A model generated the notes under the pieces. That model did not search any database and had not been told where the DNA came from. It was given only the letters and a program-made list of their open reading frames with translations. Position numbers and translations under genes: made by a program. Below, piece after piece: positions 26,550 to 35,842 of a stretch of DNA of 64,000 bases. Position 1 is the stretch's first letter; each line of letters starts with the position of its first letter. Source of the DNA: Geomicrobium sp. JCM 19038 (GTDB lineage: Bacteria; Bacillota; Bacilli; Bacillales; Marinococcaceae); contig NZ_BAXA01000016.1 in NCBI RefSeq assembly GCF_000698125.1, positions 1 through 64,000 of the forward strand, read 5' to 3'.

Positions 26550-27686
26550 ATGGAACAATTGTATCGAGAAACTTGGATTGAAGTGGATACAGAAGCAATT
26601 AAACAAAACGTAGCATCTCTAGATTGGTTGCATCATGGTGAACGCCAAATCATGGCGGTCGTAAAAGCAAACGGGTATGGTCACGGAGCCATTGAAGTTG
26701 CAAAAGCTGCACTTGATGGCGGAGCAACGGTTTTAGGGACTGCGCTCCTTGAAGAAGCGATTGAATTGCGTGAAGGCGGAATAGTAGCGCCAATTGTTGT
26801 ACTAGGACGTACTGACGCAAGTGGTGCAGGCGTAGCTGCAAAGCTAGACATTGCACTCGCAACATTTCAGCGAGAATGGTTAGTTTCGGCTAAGGAACAT
26901 ATTGAACCAGGTCACTCGCTCAAATTACACGTGAAGTATGACACCGGCATGGGAAGAATTGGTGTAAGATCGATTGAAGAAGTTCAAGAAGTTTTAACAG
27001 CGATTGATGAAGAAGCCAGCTTAGAATTAGAAGGACTTTTTACGCATTTTGCAACCGCAGATGAACTAGATCTTACCTATTATAAAGAGCAACAACATCG
27101 ATTTGACGAGCTAGTCTGTGTACTAAGAAGAGAGAATAGGTACATCCCACTTATTCATTGTGCAAATAGTGCCGCAAGTATGAGGTTTAAAGATGCTTGT
27201 TATAACATGGTTCGTTTTGGCATATCGATGTATGGATTGTTACCTGCAACGGATTTAAAAGCGGAGTTACCTTTTTCGTTGGCTCCAGCGCTTTCTTTAT
27301 ATAGTCATTTGTCGCATGTAAAACATGTAAACTCAGGAAGTAAAATTAGTTATGGAGGAACGTACACAGCCACACAAGATGAGTGGATTGGAACGGTACC
27401 GATCGGATATGGTGATGGCTGGATTCGTAGTAATGCGAATGGTGGAGAAGTCATTATCGATGGGGTGCGTTTGCCGATAATCGGCCGCATTTGTATGGAT
27501 CAAATGATGGTGCGTCTTCCCAATGAAATGCCCGTCGGGCAACGGGTTACATTAATTGGTGAGGATAATAAAGAACGCATTACGATCGAAGAGATCGCTG
27601 ATCGTTTAGGTACGATTACGTATGAAATTCCATGTCTAATTACAAACCGTGTTCCTAGACAATATGTTCAAAAAACATTGTCGTAA
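26550..27686 (+). CDS. alr: Alanine racemase
   Basis: 378 residues. PLP lysine Lys39 in VVKANGYGHG; the C-terminal catalytic Tyr is in KISYGGTYT; GTVPIGYGDGW and GRICMDQMMV are family hallmarks. It interconverts L- and D-alanine for peptidoglycan. ATG 26550 gives the normal start (ETWIEVDTEAI). Upstream AGGGG is a weak RBS. Same position as in B. subtilis. Confidence 0.96.
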   Translation: MEQLYRETWIEVDTEAIKQNVASLDWLHHGERQIMAVVKANGYGHGAIEVAKAALDGGATVLGTALLEEAIELREGGIVAPIVVLGRTDASGAGVAAKLDIALATFQREWLVSAKEHIEPGHSLKLHVKYDTGMGRIGVRSIEEVQEVLTAIDEEASLELEGLFTHFATADELDLTYYKEQQHRFDELVCVLRRENRYIPLIHCANSAASMRFKDACYNMVRFGISMYGLLPATDLKAELPFSLAPALSLYSHLSHVKHVNSGSKISYGGTYTATQDEWIGTVPIGYGDGWIRSNANGGEVIIDGVRLPIIGRICMDQMMVRLPNEMPVGQRVTLIGEDNKERITIEEIADRLGTITYEIPCLITNRVPRQYVQKTLS

Positions 27687-27833
27687 TTTGAAGGAATTAT
27701 GCGAGTGACGGAGAAAGGATTAAGAGAGGTACAAGTAGATTTATTGTTCTGTAATGCTTTTGCAATGAAAGACAGTCAATGCTATTATTGATAAAGGACA
27801 TTACAGGGACTATAGTGTTGGAGGTGTCTTACA

Positions 27834-28115
27834 TTGTCTAATGATCGTTCTAGACAAATTACGATTAGCCTTCCCCAATATTTATTGCAAGAGGTGGACA
27901 ATATGATTAAGTATGATGGTGTTGAACGCAACGAATTTATCCATCAAGCCGCAACTAAATATTTGTACGAACACAAAGCTGAAGGTGTTCGTGAGCACAT
28001 GCAACAAGGATATCTTGAAATGGCTACCATTAACTTGTCAATTGCTTCCGAATCTTTTGGCTTAGAGGAAGAGTGTGAAATGAAGATGGGGAGAAGGTTA
28101 GTCAGCGGTATTTAA
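27834..28115 (+). CDS. MazE/EndoAI-type antitoxin without adjacent toxin
   Basis: 93 residues. An N-terminal ribbon-helix-helix (RQITISLPQYLLQEVDNMI..ERNEFIHQAATKYL) is followed by the RGYxEMAxINL-like toxin-binding tail (QGYLEMATINLSIASE...RRLVSG) of B. subtilis NdoAI. TTG start with TGGAGGTG upstream. In Bacillus the MazF-type RNase NdoA follows directly. Here a terminator comes next and no mazF frame or remnant is visible before rsbR. The antitoxin may control a toxin elsewhere or act only as a regulator. Confidence 0.88.
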   Translation: MSNDRSRQITISLPQYLLQEVDNMIKYDGVERNEFIHQAATKYLYEHKAEGVREHMQQGYLEMATINLSIASESFGLEEECEMKMGRRLVSGI

Positions 28116-28176
28116 TAAAGAGAATTATGGCGTTATTATTCTAGATCTTATCCCATTTCTATAATGTTTCTTATTC

Positions 28177-28208
28177 GTTGCCAACGTATTTTCGTGTGGC
28201 AGCTTTTT
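28177..28208 (+). terminator. Terminator after the orphan antitoxin gene
   Basis: GTTGCCA/TGGCAGC arms around a 13-base loop with five T. It separates the antitoxin transcript from the rsb operon. Confidence 0.65.
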
Positions 28209-28345
28209 CTTATTGGATAAAGACAAACCTATCAGCAGTTGTGAGTTGCTTTCAAGGGCACAAAATGGAATAATGAGAATAGCGTACCCTGTGCGTAATT
28301 CTGTCAGGTGACAAGATTTTGTTAATGACGGTGGTGTGACTGATT

Positions 28346-29194
28346 ATGCGTTCAATCGTATTACAACATATGATCGACAACAAGGATCACTATATTGAGC
28401 AGTGGAGAGTTTCGTTTGGCGAATTATTATTTTCCCGCTCTGAATCCACGATTAAACCTCAATATATTCAGGATGAAATGAAAGAAGAGTTTGTTTCAGT
28501 AATTTTCGATACACTTACTATGGACAGGCATTCTAGGCGAGCGGTTGTAAAGCGTTTTGCAGAGCGACTCATTCACGATGGCTGGGTCGTAAGTGAATTT
28601 ATTATGAGCTTACAAAGGCTACGTCGCATTGTGATGAAAGACTTGTCCAATCATTACGATAAGGAAAAGTTTGTTGATCTGTCCGGTGAGCTTGAAGATT
28701 GGCTAGATGAACAAATTACCGATTTAACAACCGAATTTGCGAAGAATCACGAAGAAGTGAAAGCCATACAGAACGTTGCTTTAAAGGAGTTATCAGCTCC
28801 GCTTATACCTGTTTTCGATAAAATCGTCGTTATGCCATTGATTGGAACGATTGATACGAAACGAGCTTCGCAAATTATGGAGAATTTATTAGATGGTATT
28901 ATCGAACATCGTGCGCAAGTCGTGCTCATTGATATTACAGGAGTGCCTCTTGTAGATACGATGGTTGCACATCATATTATTCGTGCATCAGAGGCTGTTA
29001 GGCTAGTTGGTGCAGAGTGTCTACTCGTCGGGATTCGACCAGAGATCGCACAAACCATAGTTAATTTGGGAATTGATCTTGGGAACTTTACGACAAAGAG
29101 TACGCTTAAGAAGGGTGTAGAAGCGGCGTTGCAAATGACACATCGCGATATTATTACAAATGAAGAGCCTGTTACGGGTGGAGGGTTGAATTAA
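28346..29194 (+). CDS. rsbR: Stressosome protein RsbRA
   Basis: 282 residues. N-terminal globin-like sensory domain, then STAS domain ([54 protein letters not shown]), very close to B. subtilis RsbRA. It forms the stressosome with RsbS and is phosphorylated by RsbT. Its stop overlaps the rsbS start by one base. The RBS is poor (GGTGGTG). First gene of the rsbRSTU module. Confidence 0.95.
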   Translation: MRSIVLQHMIDNKDHYIEQWRVSFGELLFSRSESTIKPQYIQDEMKEEFVSVIFDTLTMDRHSRRAVVKRFAERLIHDGWVVSEFIMSLQRLRRIVMKDLSNHYDKEKFVDLSGELEDWLDEQITDLTTEFAKNHEEVKAIQNVALKELSAPLIPVFDKIVVMPLIGTIDTKRASQIMENLLDGIIEHRAQVVLIDITGVPLVDTMVAHHIIRASEAVRLVGAECLLVGIRPEIAQTIVNLGIDLGNFTTKSTLKKGVEAALQMTHRDIITNEEPVTGGGLN

Positions 29195-29550
29195 TGCGTA
29201 TTCCTATACTCAAACTGGGTCGTTACTTGTTAATTTCGGTACAAGTAGAATTAGATGACCAAACTGCGCTACAGTTTCAAGAAGATTTATTAAATAAGAT
29301 CCATCAAGAAGGCTCACTAGGGGTAGTCATTGATTTAACATCGGTCGATATGATTGATTCATTTATCGCGAAAGTGATTGGTGATGTTGTTGAGATGTCT
29401 AGTTTGATGGGGGCAAAAGTTGTTTTGACAGGTATTCAGCCTGCAGTAGCCATTACTTTGATTGATATGGGGGTTTCTCTTCAGGAAGTGCAAACAGCAC
29501 TTGACCTGGAGCAAGGTCTTGAGCGATTGCAACAGGAATTGGGGGGTTGA
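29194..29550 (+). CDS. rsbS: Stressosome scaffold RsbS
   Basis: 118-residue lone STAS domain with [19 protein letters not shown] and [17 protein letters not shown], where the Ser of MIDS (Ser56) matches the RsbT phosphorylation site. Unphosphorylated it holds RsbT in the stressosome. Overlaps both neighbours by a few bases. Confidence 0.95.
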   Translation: MRIPILKLGRYLLISVQVELDDQTALQFQEDLLNKIHQEGSLGVVIDLTSVDMIDSFIAKVIGDVVEMSSLMGAKVVLTGIQPAVAITLIDMGVSLQEVQTALDLEQGLERLQQELGG

Positions 29551-29555
29551 CGTAT

Positions 29556-29969
29556 ATGAGTAACCATTCCTGTATTGAAATAGCCAATGAATGGGGGATT
29601 GTTTCTGCTCGCCAGGCAGGTCGTGAGCTTTCCAAAGAGATTGGTTTTGGGAGTGTGGATCAAGCAAGAATTACGACAGCCATCTCAGAGCTTGCAAGAA
29701 ACATTTACTTGTACACTGAAATCGGTAAGATTGATTTAGAAGAAATTAGTGATAATCATAAAAACGGGAAAGTCCGTGGAATAAAAGTCGTTGCTAGTGA
29801 TAAAGGTCCGGGAATTGAGAACCTTCGTGATGTTATGATAGATGGCTTTACGACTTCCGGAGGTTTAGGAGCAGGTTTGCCAGGTGTAAAGCGTCTAATG
29901 GATGAATTCGACATCGAGTCAATACCTGGGGAAGGAACTACGATTACGACGATTAAGTGGCTCCGTTAG
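29556..29969 (+). CDS. rsbT: Switch kinase RsbT
   Basis: 137 residues, GHKL ATPase-fold kinase with ARITTAISELARNIYLY (N box), SDKGPGI (G1) and GGLGAGLPGVKRLMDEF (G2). It phosphorylates RsbS and RsbR and, once freed, activates the RsbU phosphatase. ATG 29556 is preferred to a TTG at 29547 because the GGGGGG RBS is then nine bases away. Near-perfect family match. Confidence 0.95.
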   Translation: MSNHSCIEIANEWGIVSARQAGRELSKEIGFGSVDQARITTAISELARNIYLYTEIGKIDLEEISDNHKNGKVRGIKVVASDKGPGIENLRDVMIDGFTTSGGLGAGLPGVKRLMDEFDIESIPGEGTTITTIKWLR

Positions 29970-29987
29970 AAGGAAGGATGTTCGGAG

Positions 29988-30932
29988 ATGGACACTTACG
30001 AAACGCTACAACAGAGCTATAAAGAGATTTTGTTTAGTTTCTTACAGAAGAAAAACGAACAAAGCTTATATGATGCTCAACAGTTCAGTAAAAAAGTGTT
30101 AGAGGAAAAAGTTTCTCCTGAAGAAATCGTTAGTATACATCTCGAGGTGATTCAGGAGCTCTATCCGGATATCCCCCCTGAGACACAAGAATCATTTGAG
30201 TTTTTACTTGAAGTGATGATCGGTTATGGAATGGCTTATCGAGAGCATCAAATTCTTCGTAATCGTCAAAAGGAACTGGAATCTGAGATTGATGTTGCTG
30301 CGAACATGCAACATACCCTTCTGCCAAGTGAGATTCCAGATGTCAAAGAATTAGATATTGGTGTAATTACAGTGCCGGCATCAAAGATGAGCGGAGATTA
30401 TTATCACGTTATAAAGGATGCGAATGGATTTATCGGTGTAGCCATTGCTGACATTATTGGAAAAGGAATTCCTGCTGCACTTTGTATGTCAATGATTAAG
30501 TATGCAATGGACAGCATGCCGAATTCAATTTTGCAACCAGGACAACTTCTCGAAACGTTAAACCGCACCATTGAACAGAACATTGCTTCTCATATGTTTG
30601 TGACAATGATGTATGGAAGCTATGATCCAAAGTCTCACGTCTTCTATTATGGTGGGGCAGGTCATGAACCGGGCTTTTATTACAGCGAACAACAAGATCA
30701 CTTTGAAGAGCTATATGCAAAAGGATTAGCACTTGGAATTTCAAAGGATGCGAAGTATCGTGAGTTTAGTCGTGAAATGTACGAAGGTGATTTTGTCGTT
30801 CTCCTTTCAGATGGCGTTACAGAATGTCGCACAGAAGAACGATTTATCGAACGTGAAGAAATTACGGCTCTCATTAGAAAATATAAGCATTTAAGTGCCC
30901 AAAAATCGTCGATAACGTCTATCGTGACTTAG
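29988..30932 (+). CDS. rsbU: Phosphatase RsbU (3' frameshift as written)
   Basis: N-terminal four-helix RsbT-binding domain (to about 90), then a PP2C/SpoIIE phosphatase domain with MQHTLLP, KMSGDYYHV, ADIIGKGIPAAL and LLSDGVTE. It dephosphorylates RsbV-P. As written it stops after SITSIVT. One extra A in the run at 30901-30905 gives AQKIVDNVYRDLERWQEFQLRDDFTLIIVRRKF and a stop at 31007-31009 (340 residues, family length). RBS GAAGGA. Confidence 0.93.
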   Translation: MDTYETLQQSYKEILFSFLQKKNEQSLYDAQQFSKKVLEEKVSPEEIVSIHLEVIQELYPDIPPETQESFEFLLEVMIGYGMAYREHQILRNRQKELESEIDVAANMQHTLLPSEIPDVKELDIGVITVPASKMSGDYYHVIKDANGFIGVAIADIIGKGIPAALCMSMIKYAMDSMPNSILQPGQLLETLNRTIEQNIASHMFVTMMYGSYDPKSHVFYYGGAGHEPGFYYSEQQDHFEELYAKGLALGISKDAKYREFSREMYEGDFVVLLSDGVTECRTEERFIEREEITALIRKYKHLSAQKSSITSIVT

Positions 30933-30990
30933 AACGTTGGCAAGAATTTCAACTACGAGACGATTTCACTTTAATTATAGTAAGAAGAAA

Positions 30991-31016
30991 GTTTAAAAAG
31001 AATACGTGATGGGTAT
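30991..31016 (+). promoter_or_regulatory. Sigma-B promoter of rsbV-rsbW-sigB-rsbX
   Basis: GTTTAA (30991-30996), 14 bases, GGGTAT (31011-31016): an exact match to the sigma-B consensus. The -35 element lies inside the last codons of the repaired rsbU. It allows the autocatalytic rise of SigB known from B. subtilis. Confidence 0.9.
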
Positions 31017-31026
31017 ATAATAACTG

Positions 31027-31044
31027 CGGCCTTAGGCCGTTTTT
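31027..31044 (+). terminator. Compact terminator at the sigma-B transcription start
   Basis: CGGCC-TTA-GGCCG followed by five T, right after rsbU and 10 bases past the sigma-B -10 element. Confidence 0.75.
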
Positions 31045-31112
31045 ATTTATCATAAGATGATTAAGCATTCATTATATATTTCGTACGATTGATCGGGGAG
31101 GGGAATAACGTC

Positions 31113-31448
31113 ATGAAACTTGACTTAAGAACAGAGGATATGAAGGCAGCTAATGCTAAGAAATTATATGTTGCAGGAGAAATTGACGCTTATACAGCAC
31201 CGCAACTTAAAGAGGCATTATCACAGTTAACATCAAGAGATCAAGGCATTACAGTCGTTGATCTTGAAGGTGTAGACTATATTGATAGTACGGGACTCGG
31301 AATTTTTGTAGGTGCACTTAAAGATACGCATAGTCATGAGGGGCAATTCAAGATCGTTTCCTTAAACAGTCGCGTAAAACGGCTCTTCTCAATTACAGGA
31401 CTAGATGAGGTTATGGATATCGACGAAAAGGAGGGGGCCAATCAATGA
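31113..31448 (+). CDS. rsbV: Anti-anti-sigma factor RsbV
   Basis: 111-residue STAS protein with AGEIDAYTAPQLKEAL and DLEGVDYIDSTGLG, where Ser59 is the RsbW phosphorylation site. Unphosphorylated RsbV binds RsbW and releases SigB. ATG 31113 has GGGGAGGGG upstream. It overlaps rsbW by four bases. Confidence 0.96.
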   Translation: MKLDLRTEDMKAANAKKLYVAGEIDAYTAPQLKEALSQLTSRDQGITVVDLEGVDYIDSTGLGIFVGALKDTHSHEGQFKIVSLNSRVKRLFSITGLDEVMDIDEKEGANQ

Positions 31449-31921
31449 GCTCGAAGAATGACAGCATAGAAATGAGCGTACCTGCGAAAGCAGAATATAT
31501 TGGAATCCTCCGCTTAACCGCATCAGGGATTGCGAACCGGGTAGGCTATTCTTACGATGTAATTGAAGACATTAAAGTATCGATGGCAGAAGCATGTACG
31601 AACGTTGTAGATCATGCTTACAACGATGGAAGCGGCGATATTAAAGTGAAGTTCGACCTGTACAATGATTATCTTCAAATCCAAGTTTCAGATGAAGGAA
31701 CGGAGAAGAAGACGCTTGCTAAGTCAAATGGGCCTGTTGATGCGAACAAGCCAATTGAGGAGTTACAGGAAGGAGGCCTTGGGCTCTTCCTTATTGAAAC
31801 GTTGATGGACGAGGTTGAAATTACGCAAGATAATGGTGTAACGATCACAATGAAGAAGTTCGTACAGAGGGATGAGGTGGCTCAAGGTGCCGATGGAGTC
31901 GAAACGACAGCCAACAACTAA
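31445..31921 (+). CDS. rsbW: Anti-sigma-B factor / serine kinase RsbW
   Basis: 158 residues with GHKL motifs KVSMAEACTNVVDHAY, VSDEGT and EGGLGLFLIETLMDEVE. It binds SigB and phosphorylates RsbV. Length as in B. subtilis (160). Its 3' end overlaps the repaired sigB start. Confidence 0.96.
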   Translation: MSSKNDSIEMSVPAKAEYIGILRLTASGIANRVGYSYDVIEDIKVSMAEACTNVVDHAYNDGSGDIKVKFDLYNDYLQIQVSDEGTEKKTLAKSNGPVDANKPIEELQEGGLGLFLIETLMDEVEITQDNGVTITMKKFVQRDEVAQGADGVETTANN

Positions 31922-32674
31922 GCTGAAGAGCCAATTTATGACTTAATAGCGCAATATCAAGCTGGCGCAGACGAAGAAGTCCAAACGAAGCTCGTCTTGC
32001 ACTATGAGTCGCTTGTCCAGTCATTAGCTCGTAAGTTTTCCCGAGGGCAAGGTCACGATGATGACCTTTACCAAGTCGGGATGATCGGTTTACTGGCAGC
32101 GTTACGACGTTATGACACTTCTTTTAATCGCTCGTTTGAATCATTTGCTGTACCTACAATCGTCGGAGAGATTAAACGTATCCGAGATAAAACGTGGAGT
32201 GTGCACGTACCAAGAAGAATTAAAGAGCTTGGACCGCGAATTAAGAAGGCAGTTGAAGAGCTTACAACGGAATTGCAACGTTCGCCGCTCGTGAACGAAA
32301 TCGCTGCTCGGTTAGAAGTGACGGAAGAAGAAGTGTTAGAGACGATGGAGATGGGTAAGAGTTATCAAGCATTATCTGTCGATCGATCTATCGAAGCCGA
32401 TTCAGAAGGAAGTGCCGTTACACTTCTAGATTTGGTCGGCAGCCACGATGAAGGGTTTGAACAAACAGATCAGCAGTTGTTGCTCGAGAAAGCATTTGCT
32501 GTACTCACTGACCGCGAGAAGGAAATTCTTAAATGCACGTATTTTGATAACTTAAGCCAGAAAGAAACTGGCGACTTGCTTAACATCTCTCAAATGCACG
32601 TTTCAAGACTTCAACGAAGAGCTTTGCAAAAGCTACGCGAATCCATTCGTGTTGAGCCATCGGAGTGTTATTGA
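31893..32674 (+). CDS. sigB: General stress sigma factor SigB (5' frameshift as written)
   Basis: Region 2 (LYQVGMIGLLAALRRYD, SFESFAVPTIVGEIKR), region 3 (DKTWSVHVPRRIKELGPRIKKAVEEL) and region 4 (SQKETGDLLNISQMHVSRLQRRALQKLRE) match SigB. The start is the ATG at 31893 (MESKRQPTTKLK), overlapping rsbW. One base is missing at 31926-31927; repair joins it to EPIYDLIAQYQAGADEEVQ and gives 260 residues against 262 in B. subtilis. GEIKR-IRDKTW is one residue shorter than the usual R-x-x-RDKTW, possibly another local indel of three bases. Confidence 0.93.
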
Positions 32675-33283
32675 ATGGGAAAAATAATCGAGGAACAATA
32701 TGAGAATGCAGTAACTGCAGCATTTCAAGCCGGAAAAGGCGGCAATCCAGTTTGTGGTGATATGTTCATTACTGTTGAAACCGATCGTTACTTTCTCACT
32801 GCGCTTGCAGATGGACTAGGGAGTGGCAAAAGTGCTAGGCGTTCATCGGAACTTGCGATGAACGTCATTGAGAAGCACTTTGATGCTCCAATGGAAGAAT
32901 TATTCGCGAACGTTAATCAAGCGCTCGCCCATGAGCGCGGAGTCGTACTAACTGTCATTCGAATTGATTATGAGCGAAATCAGATTACATGTGGGAATAT
33001 CGGCAATGTTGAATGCTTATTGATGATCGATCAAAAGGACGTCATGAGAATTATCCCAACGACAGGTTTTCTCTCAGGCAGATCTTATAAAGCTCGTGTT
33101 CATCATTTCAGCTTTAAACAAAACGTCGGCTTCCTTTTACATTCTGATGGAGTTTCAAAGCAAACGCATCGCTATGAACTTCAAGCTTCTCGCCTTTCAC
33201 CGACAGCCGTCGTTGAACGGTTGAAAGAAGAGATGGCTATTGATAAAGATGATGTGACAATAGTGTCAGGTTATGTACATTGA
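32675..33283 (+). CDS. rsbX: Feedback phosphatase RsbX
   Basis: 202-residue PP2C-like protein with CGDMFITVETDRYFLTALADGLGSGKSAR and LHSDGVSKQ. It dephosphorylates RsbS and RsbR, resetting the stressosome. The start abuts the sigB stop (TGAATG). A terminator follows. Confidence 0.94.
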   Translation: MGKIIEEQYENAVTAAFQAGKGGNPVCGDMFITVETDRYFLTALADGLGSGKSARRSSELAMNVIEKHFDAPMEELFANVNQALAHERGVVLTVIRIDYERNQITCGNIGNVECLLMIDQKDVMRIIPTTGFLSGRSYKARVHHFSFKQNVGFLLHSDGVSKQTHRYELQASRLSPTAVVERLKEEMAIDKDDVTIVSGYVH

Positions 33284-33284
33284 A

Positions 33285-33313
33285 ACGCAGCGAGCGACGT
33301 TGCGTTTTTTTTT
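33285..33313 (+). terminator. Terminator of the sigB operon
   Basis: AACGCA/TGCGTT stem with a ten-base loop followed by nine or more T, overlapping the rsbX stop region. Confidence 0.82.
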
Positions 33314-33372
33314 GCTTTCAAAAATATGGTAAAGTACAAAGTATAGTGACTCAGCCAGAGGAGGCAATGGAC

Positions 33373-35559
33373 ATGTTCAAGTCTACGGGCCAAGAAGAGA
33401 TTGTATCCAGAATTGCAATAAGCACAGGGGTAAATGAAAAGTATACGAATGCGATTATTCAGCTTAGTGAGGAAGGCAATACAATTCCATTTATTGCTCG
33501 CTATCGTAAAGAGCAAACAGGAAATGCCGATGAAACCAACATAAAAGCAATCTTAGATCTTTTCCAATACGAGAACCAATTGGAAGATCGAAAGCAAGAA
33601 GTCTATCGCTTAATTGACGAACAAGATAAATTAACGCCTGAATTATCGAAGAACATACATGAGGCGAGAAAGTTACAAACGTTAGAAGATCTTTATCGTC
33701 CATATAAACAAAAGAAACGCACACGTGCGACGATTGCGAAAGAGAAGGGGCTAGAACCGCTTGCTAAGCGAATTTACGAGCATCCTAAGGAGATGAATGT
33801 AAAAGAAGAAGCAAACGGCTACTTAAGTGAAGAGCATAAATTAAACAATGTAGACACTGTTATTGCTGGTGCTTTAGATATTATTTCCGAGTGGATTTCT
33901 GATGAAGCAACCATCCGTCAGAAAATCCGTACATTTACGTATTCAAATGGTACGTTAAAAACATCAATGAAGAAAAATGCAGAAGACGAAGAAAGTGTCT
34001 TTGAAATGTATTATGAATTCGAAGAAAGAATTAAAAACATCCCATCGTATCGCGTACTTGCAGTAAATCGTGGAGAAAAAGAAAATGTCTTGAAAGTGAC
34101 GATTGATGTTCAGCGGGAGCGAATTGAGGAATTAATGGAAAAGCAAATCATAAAACGCTTCGGTTCTCCTGCTGTTGATTATATGAAAGAAGCAATTGCT
34201 GACAGTTACAAACGATTGATTGCACCGTCCATTGAGAGAGAGATTCGTAATGAATTAACTGATACTGCTGAAGATAAAGCAATCCAGGTCTTCTCAGGTA
34301 ACTTAAAACAGCTCTTGCTGCAACCACCTTTTCTTAATAAAGTCGTGCTCGGTGTAGACCCTGCCTACCGAACAGGGTGTAAACTTGCCGTTGTTGATGG
34401 AACTGGAAAAGTATTAGATACAGGAGTCATATATCCAACACCACCAAGAAATGACACCGCTAATGCTGCGAAGAAAGTGACGCAGTGGGTACAAAAGTAC
34501 CAGGTCGATATGATTGCTATCGGAAACGGGACAGCTTCAAGAGAGACAGAAGCGTTTATTGCCGATGTGATTGCAGATCAGCAATTGGAGCTTCACTACT
34601 TAATTGTGAACGAAGCAGGAGCAAGTGTGTACTCAGCTTCAGATCAAGCGAGGTCAGAATTCCCGCAATTAGAAGTTGAAGAGCGAAGCGCCATTTCCAT
34701 TGCAAGGAGACTACAAGACCCGTTATCTGAACTCGTTAAAATTGATCCGAAATCAATTGGGGTCGGTCAATATCAACATGACGTACAAGCAGGCAAGCTT
34801 TCAGGAAGCCTTGACTTTGTCGTTGAGACTGCAGTAAACCTCGTTGGGGTCAATGTAAATACTGCTTCTTCAAGCTTGCTACAATACGTTGCAGGTCTTA
34901 ATCAGAAGGTTGCTCAATTGATCGTGACGTATCGTGAAGAGAATGGGCAGTATCGCACGCGTAAGGATTTAAAGAATGTGCCTAGACTAGGTGCTAAAAC
35001 GTATGAACAGGCCGCAGGTTTTCTGCGTATTATTGAAGGTGAAGATCCACTTGATCAAACACCAATTCACCCAGAGAGCTACACGGTGACACGTAAATTA
35101 CTGAAAGACATGAACATTAACGTTCAAACATTGGGTAAAGCCGATACGAAAGAAAAGCTACAATCGCTAAATCGTATCGAGATCGCAGAAAGCTTAGACG
35201 TCGGTTCAATGACGCTAAATGACATTCTTGATGCCCTAATTCGACCGAATCGTGACCCTCGAGAAGATATGCCTAAGCCGATCTTGAAATCAGGCGTAAT
35301 GGCTATGGAAGACTTAGAAGAGGGAATGGAACTCGAAGGAACCGTGCGGAACGTCGTCGATTTTGGAGCCTTCATTGATATCGGGGTGAAGCAAGATGGT
35401 TTAGTTCATATTTCCAAACTTGCTGATCGCTTCGTGAGAAATCCACAAGACGTTGTGGCAGTTGGGGATATTGTAACCGTTTGGGTTGAACAAGTCGACC
35501 AGAAAAAAGGTAGAATAGCGCTTACGATGTTAGCACCTAAAAAAGCCGTCCGATCCTAA
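33373..35559 (+). CDS. tex: Tex family S1 RNA-binding protein
   Basis: 728 residues, full length. N-terminal Tex HTH domain (VSRIAISTGV..NTIPFIARYRKEQTGN), a YqgF/RNase H-like domain (VLGVDPAYRTGCKLAVVD...IGNGTASRETE), helix-hairpin-helix (VNVNTASSSLLQYVAGLNQ) and a C-terminal S1 domain (EGTVRNVVDFGAFIDIGVKQDGLVHIS). It binds nucleic acid and affects transcription and toxin gene expression in several bacteria. ATG 33373 has GAGGAGG eight bases upstream. It follows rsbX as ydcI does in B. subtilis. Confidence 0.96.
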   Translation: MFKSTGQEEIVSRIAISTGVNEKYTNAIIQLSEEGNTIPFIARYRKEQTGNADETNIKAILDLFQYENQLEDRKQEVYRLIDEQDKLTPELSKNIHEARKLQTLEDLYRPYKQKKRTRATIAKEKGLEPLAKRIYEHPKEMNVKEEANGYLSEEHKLNNVDTVIAGALDIISEWISDEATIRQKIRTFTYSNGTLKTSMKKNAEDEESVFEMYYEFEERIKNIPSYRVLAVNRGEKENVLKVTIDVQRERIEELMEKQIIKRFGSPAVDYMKEAIADSYKRLIAPSIEREIRNELTDTAEDKAIQVFSGNLKQLLLQPPFLNKVVLGVDPAYRTGCKLAVVDGTGKVLDTGVIYPTPPRNDTANAAKKVTQWVQKYQVDMIAIGNGTASRETEAFIADVIADQQLELHYLIVNEAGASVYSASDQARSEFPQLEVEERSAISIARRLQDPLSELVKIDPKSIGVGQYQHDVQAGKLSGSLDFVVETAVNLVGVNVNTASSSLLQYVAGLNQKVAQLIVTYREENGQYRTRKDLKNVPRLGAKTYEQAAGFLRIIEGEDPLDQTPIHPESYTVTRKLLKDMNINVQTLGKADTKEKLQSLNRIEIAESLDVGSMTLNDILDALIRPNRDPREDMPKPILKSGVMAMEDLEEGMELEGTVRNVVDFGAFIDIGVKQDGLVHISKLADRFVRNPQDVVAVGDIVTVWVEQVDQKKGRIALTMLAPKKAVRS

Positions 35560-35562
35560 TAA

Positions 35563-35597
35563 AGAAGCCAAAGTTACGATAACTTTGGCTTCTTTAT
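35563..35597 (+). terminator. Terminator of tex
   Basis: AAGAAGCCAAAGTTA/TAACTTTGGCTTCTT nearly perfect 15-bp stem. It also faces the end of the minus-strand cmpA. Confidence 0.9.
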
Positions 35598-35605
35598 CTT
35601 CATTG

Positions 35606-35734
35606 TTATGATTGAAAGAACGTATCTTGGTTTTTTCTGAGGTATGAATACCAGCATTGATTAAGCATGACAATTTCATGGTGGTTTTTTTCGAAATAAG
35701 CTTTTTCAAGCTGCTTTCTAAGCCAATAAGGCAT
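35606..35734 (-). CDS. cmpA: Cortex morphogenetic protein CmpA
   Basis: 42 residues, MPYWLRKQLEKAYFEKNHHE then IVMLNQCWYSYLRK, matching B. subtilis CmpA (37 residues) at nearly every conserved position (PxWL, K-A-F/Y-x-EK, LLNQCWxxY). CmpA with ClpXP degrades SpoIVA in sporulating cells with faulty coats, a quality-control step. RBS AGGAGGGG. It lies between tex and sprT on the opposite strand, as in B. subtilis. Confidence 0.93.
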   Translation of the reverse strand: MPYWLRKQLEKAYFEKNHHEIVMLNQCWYSYLRKNQDTFFQS

Positions 35735-35842
35735 GATTCTTTTCCCCTCCTTGTGGTAAAATCAGATTCACAGAAGGCGTTTCACTAGTATATGTTCTTT
35801 AGCTTGTATACGTTGACGGTTAATTCGAGAGGTGATGTGGTT

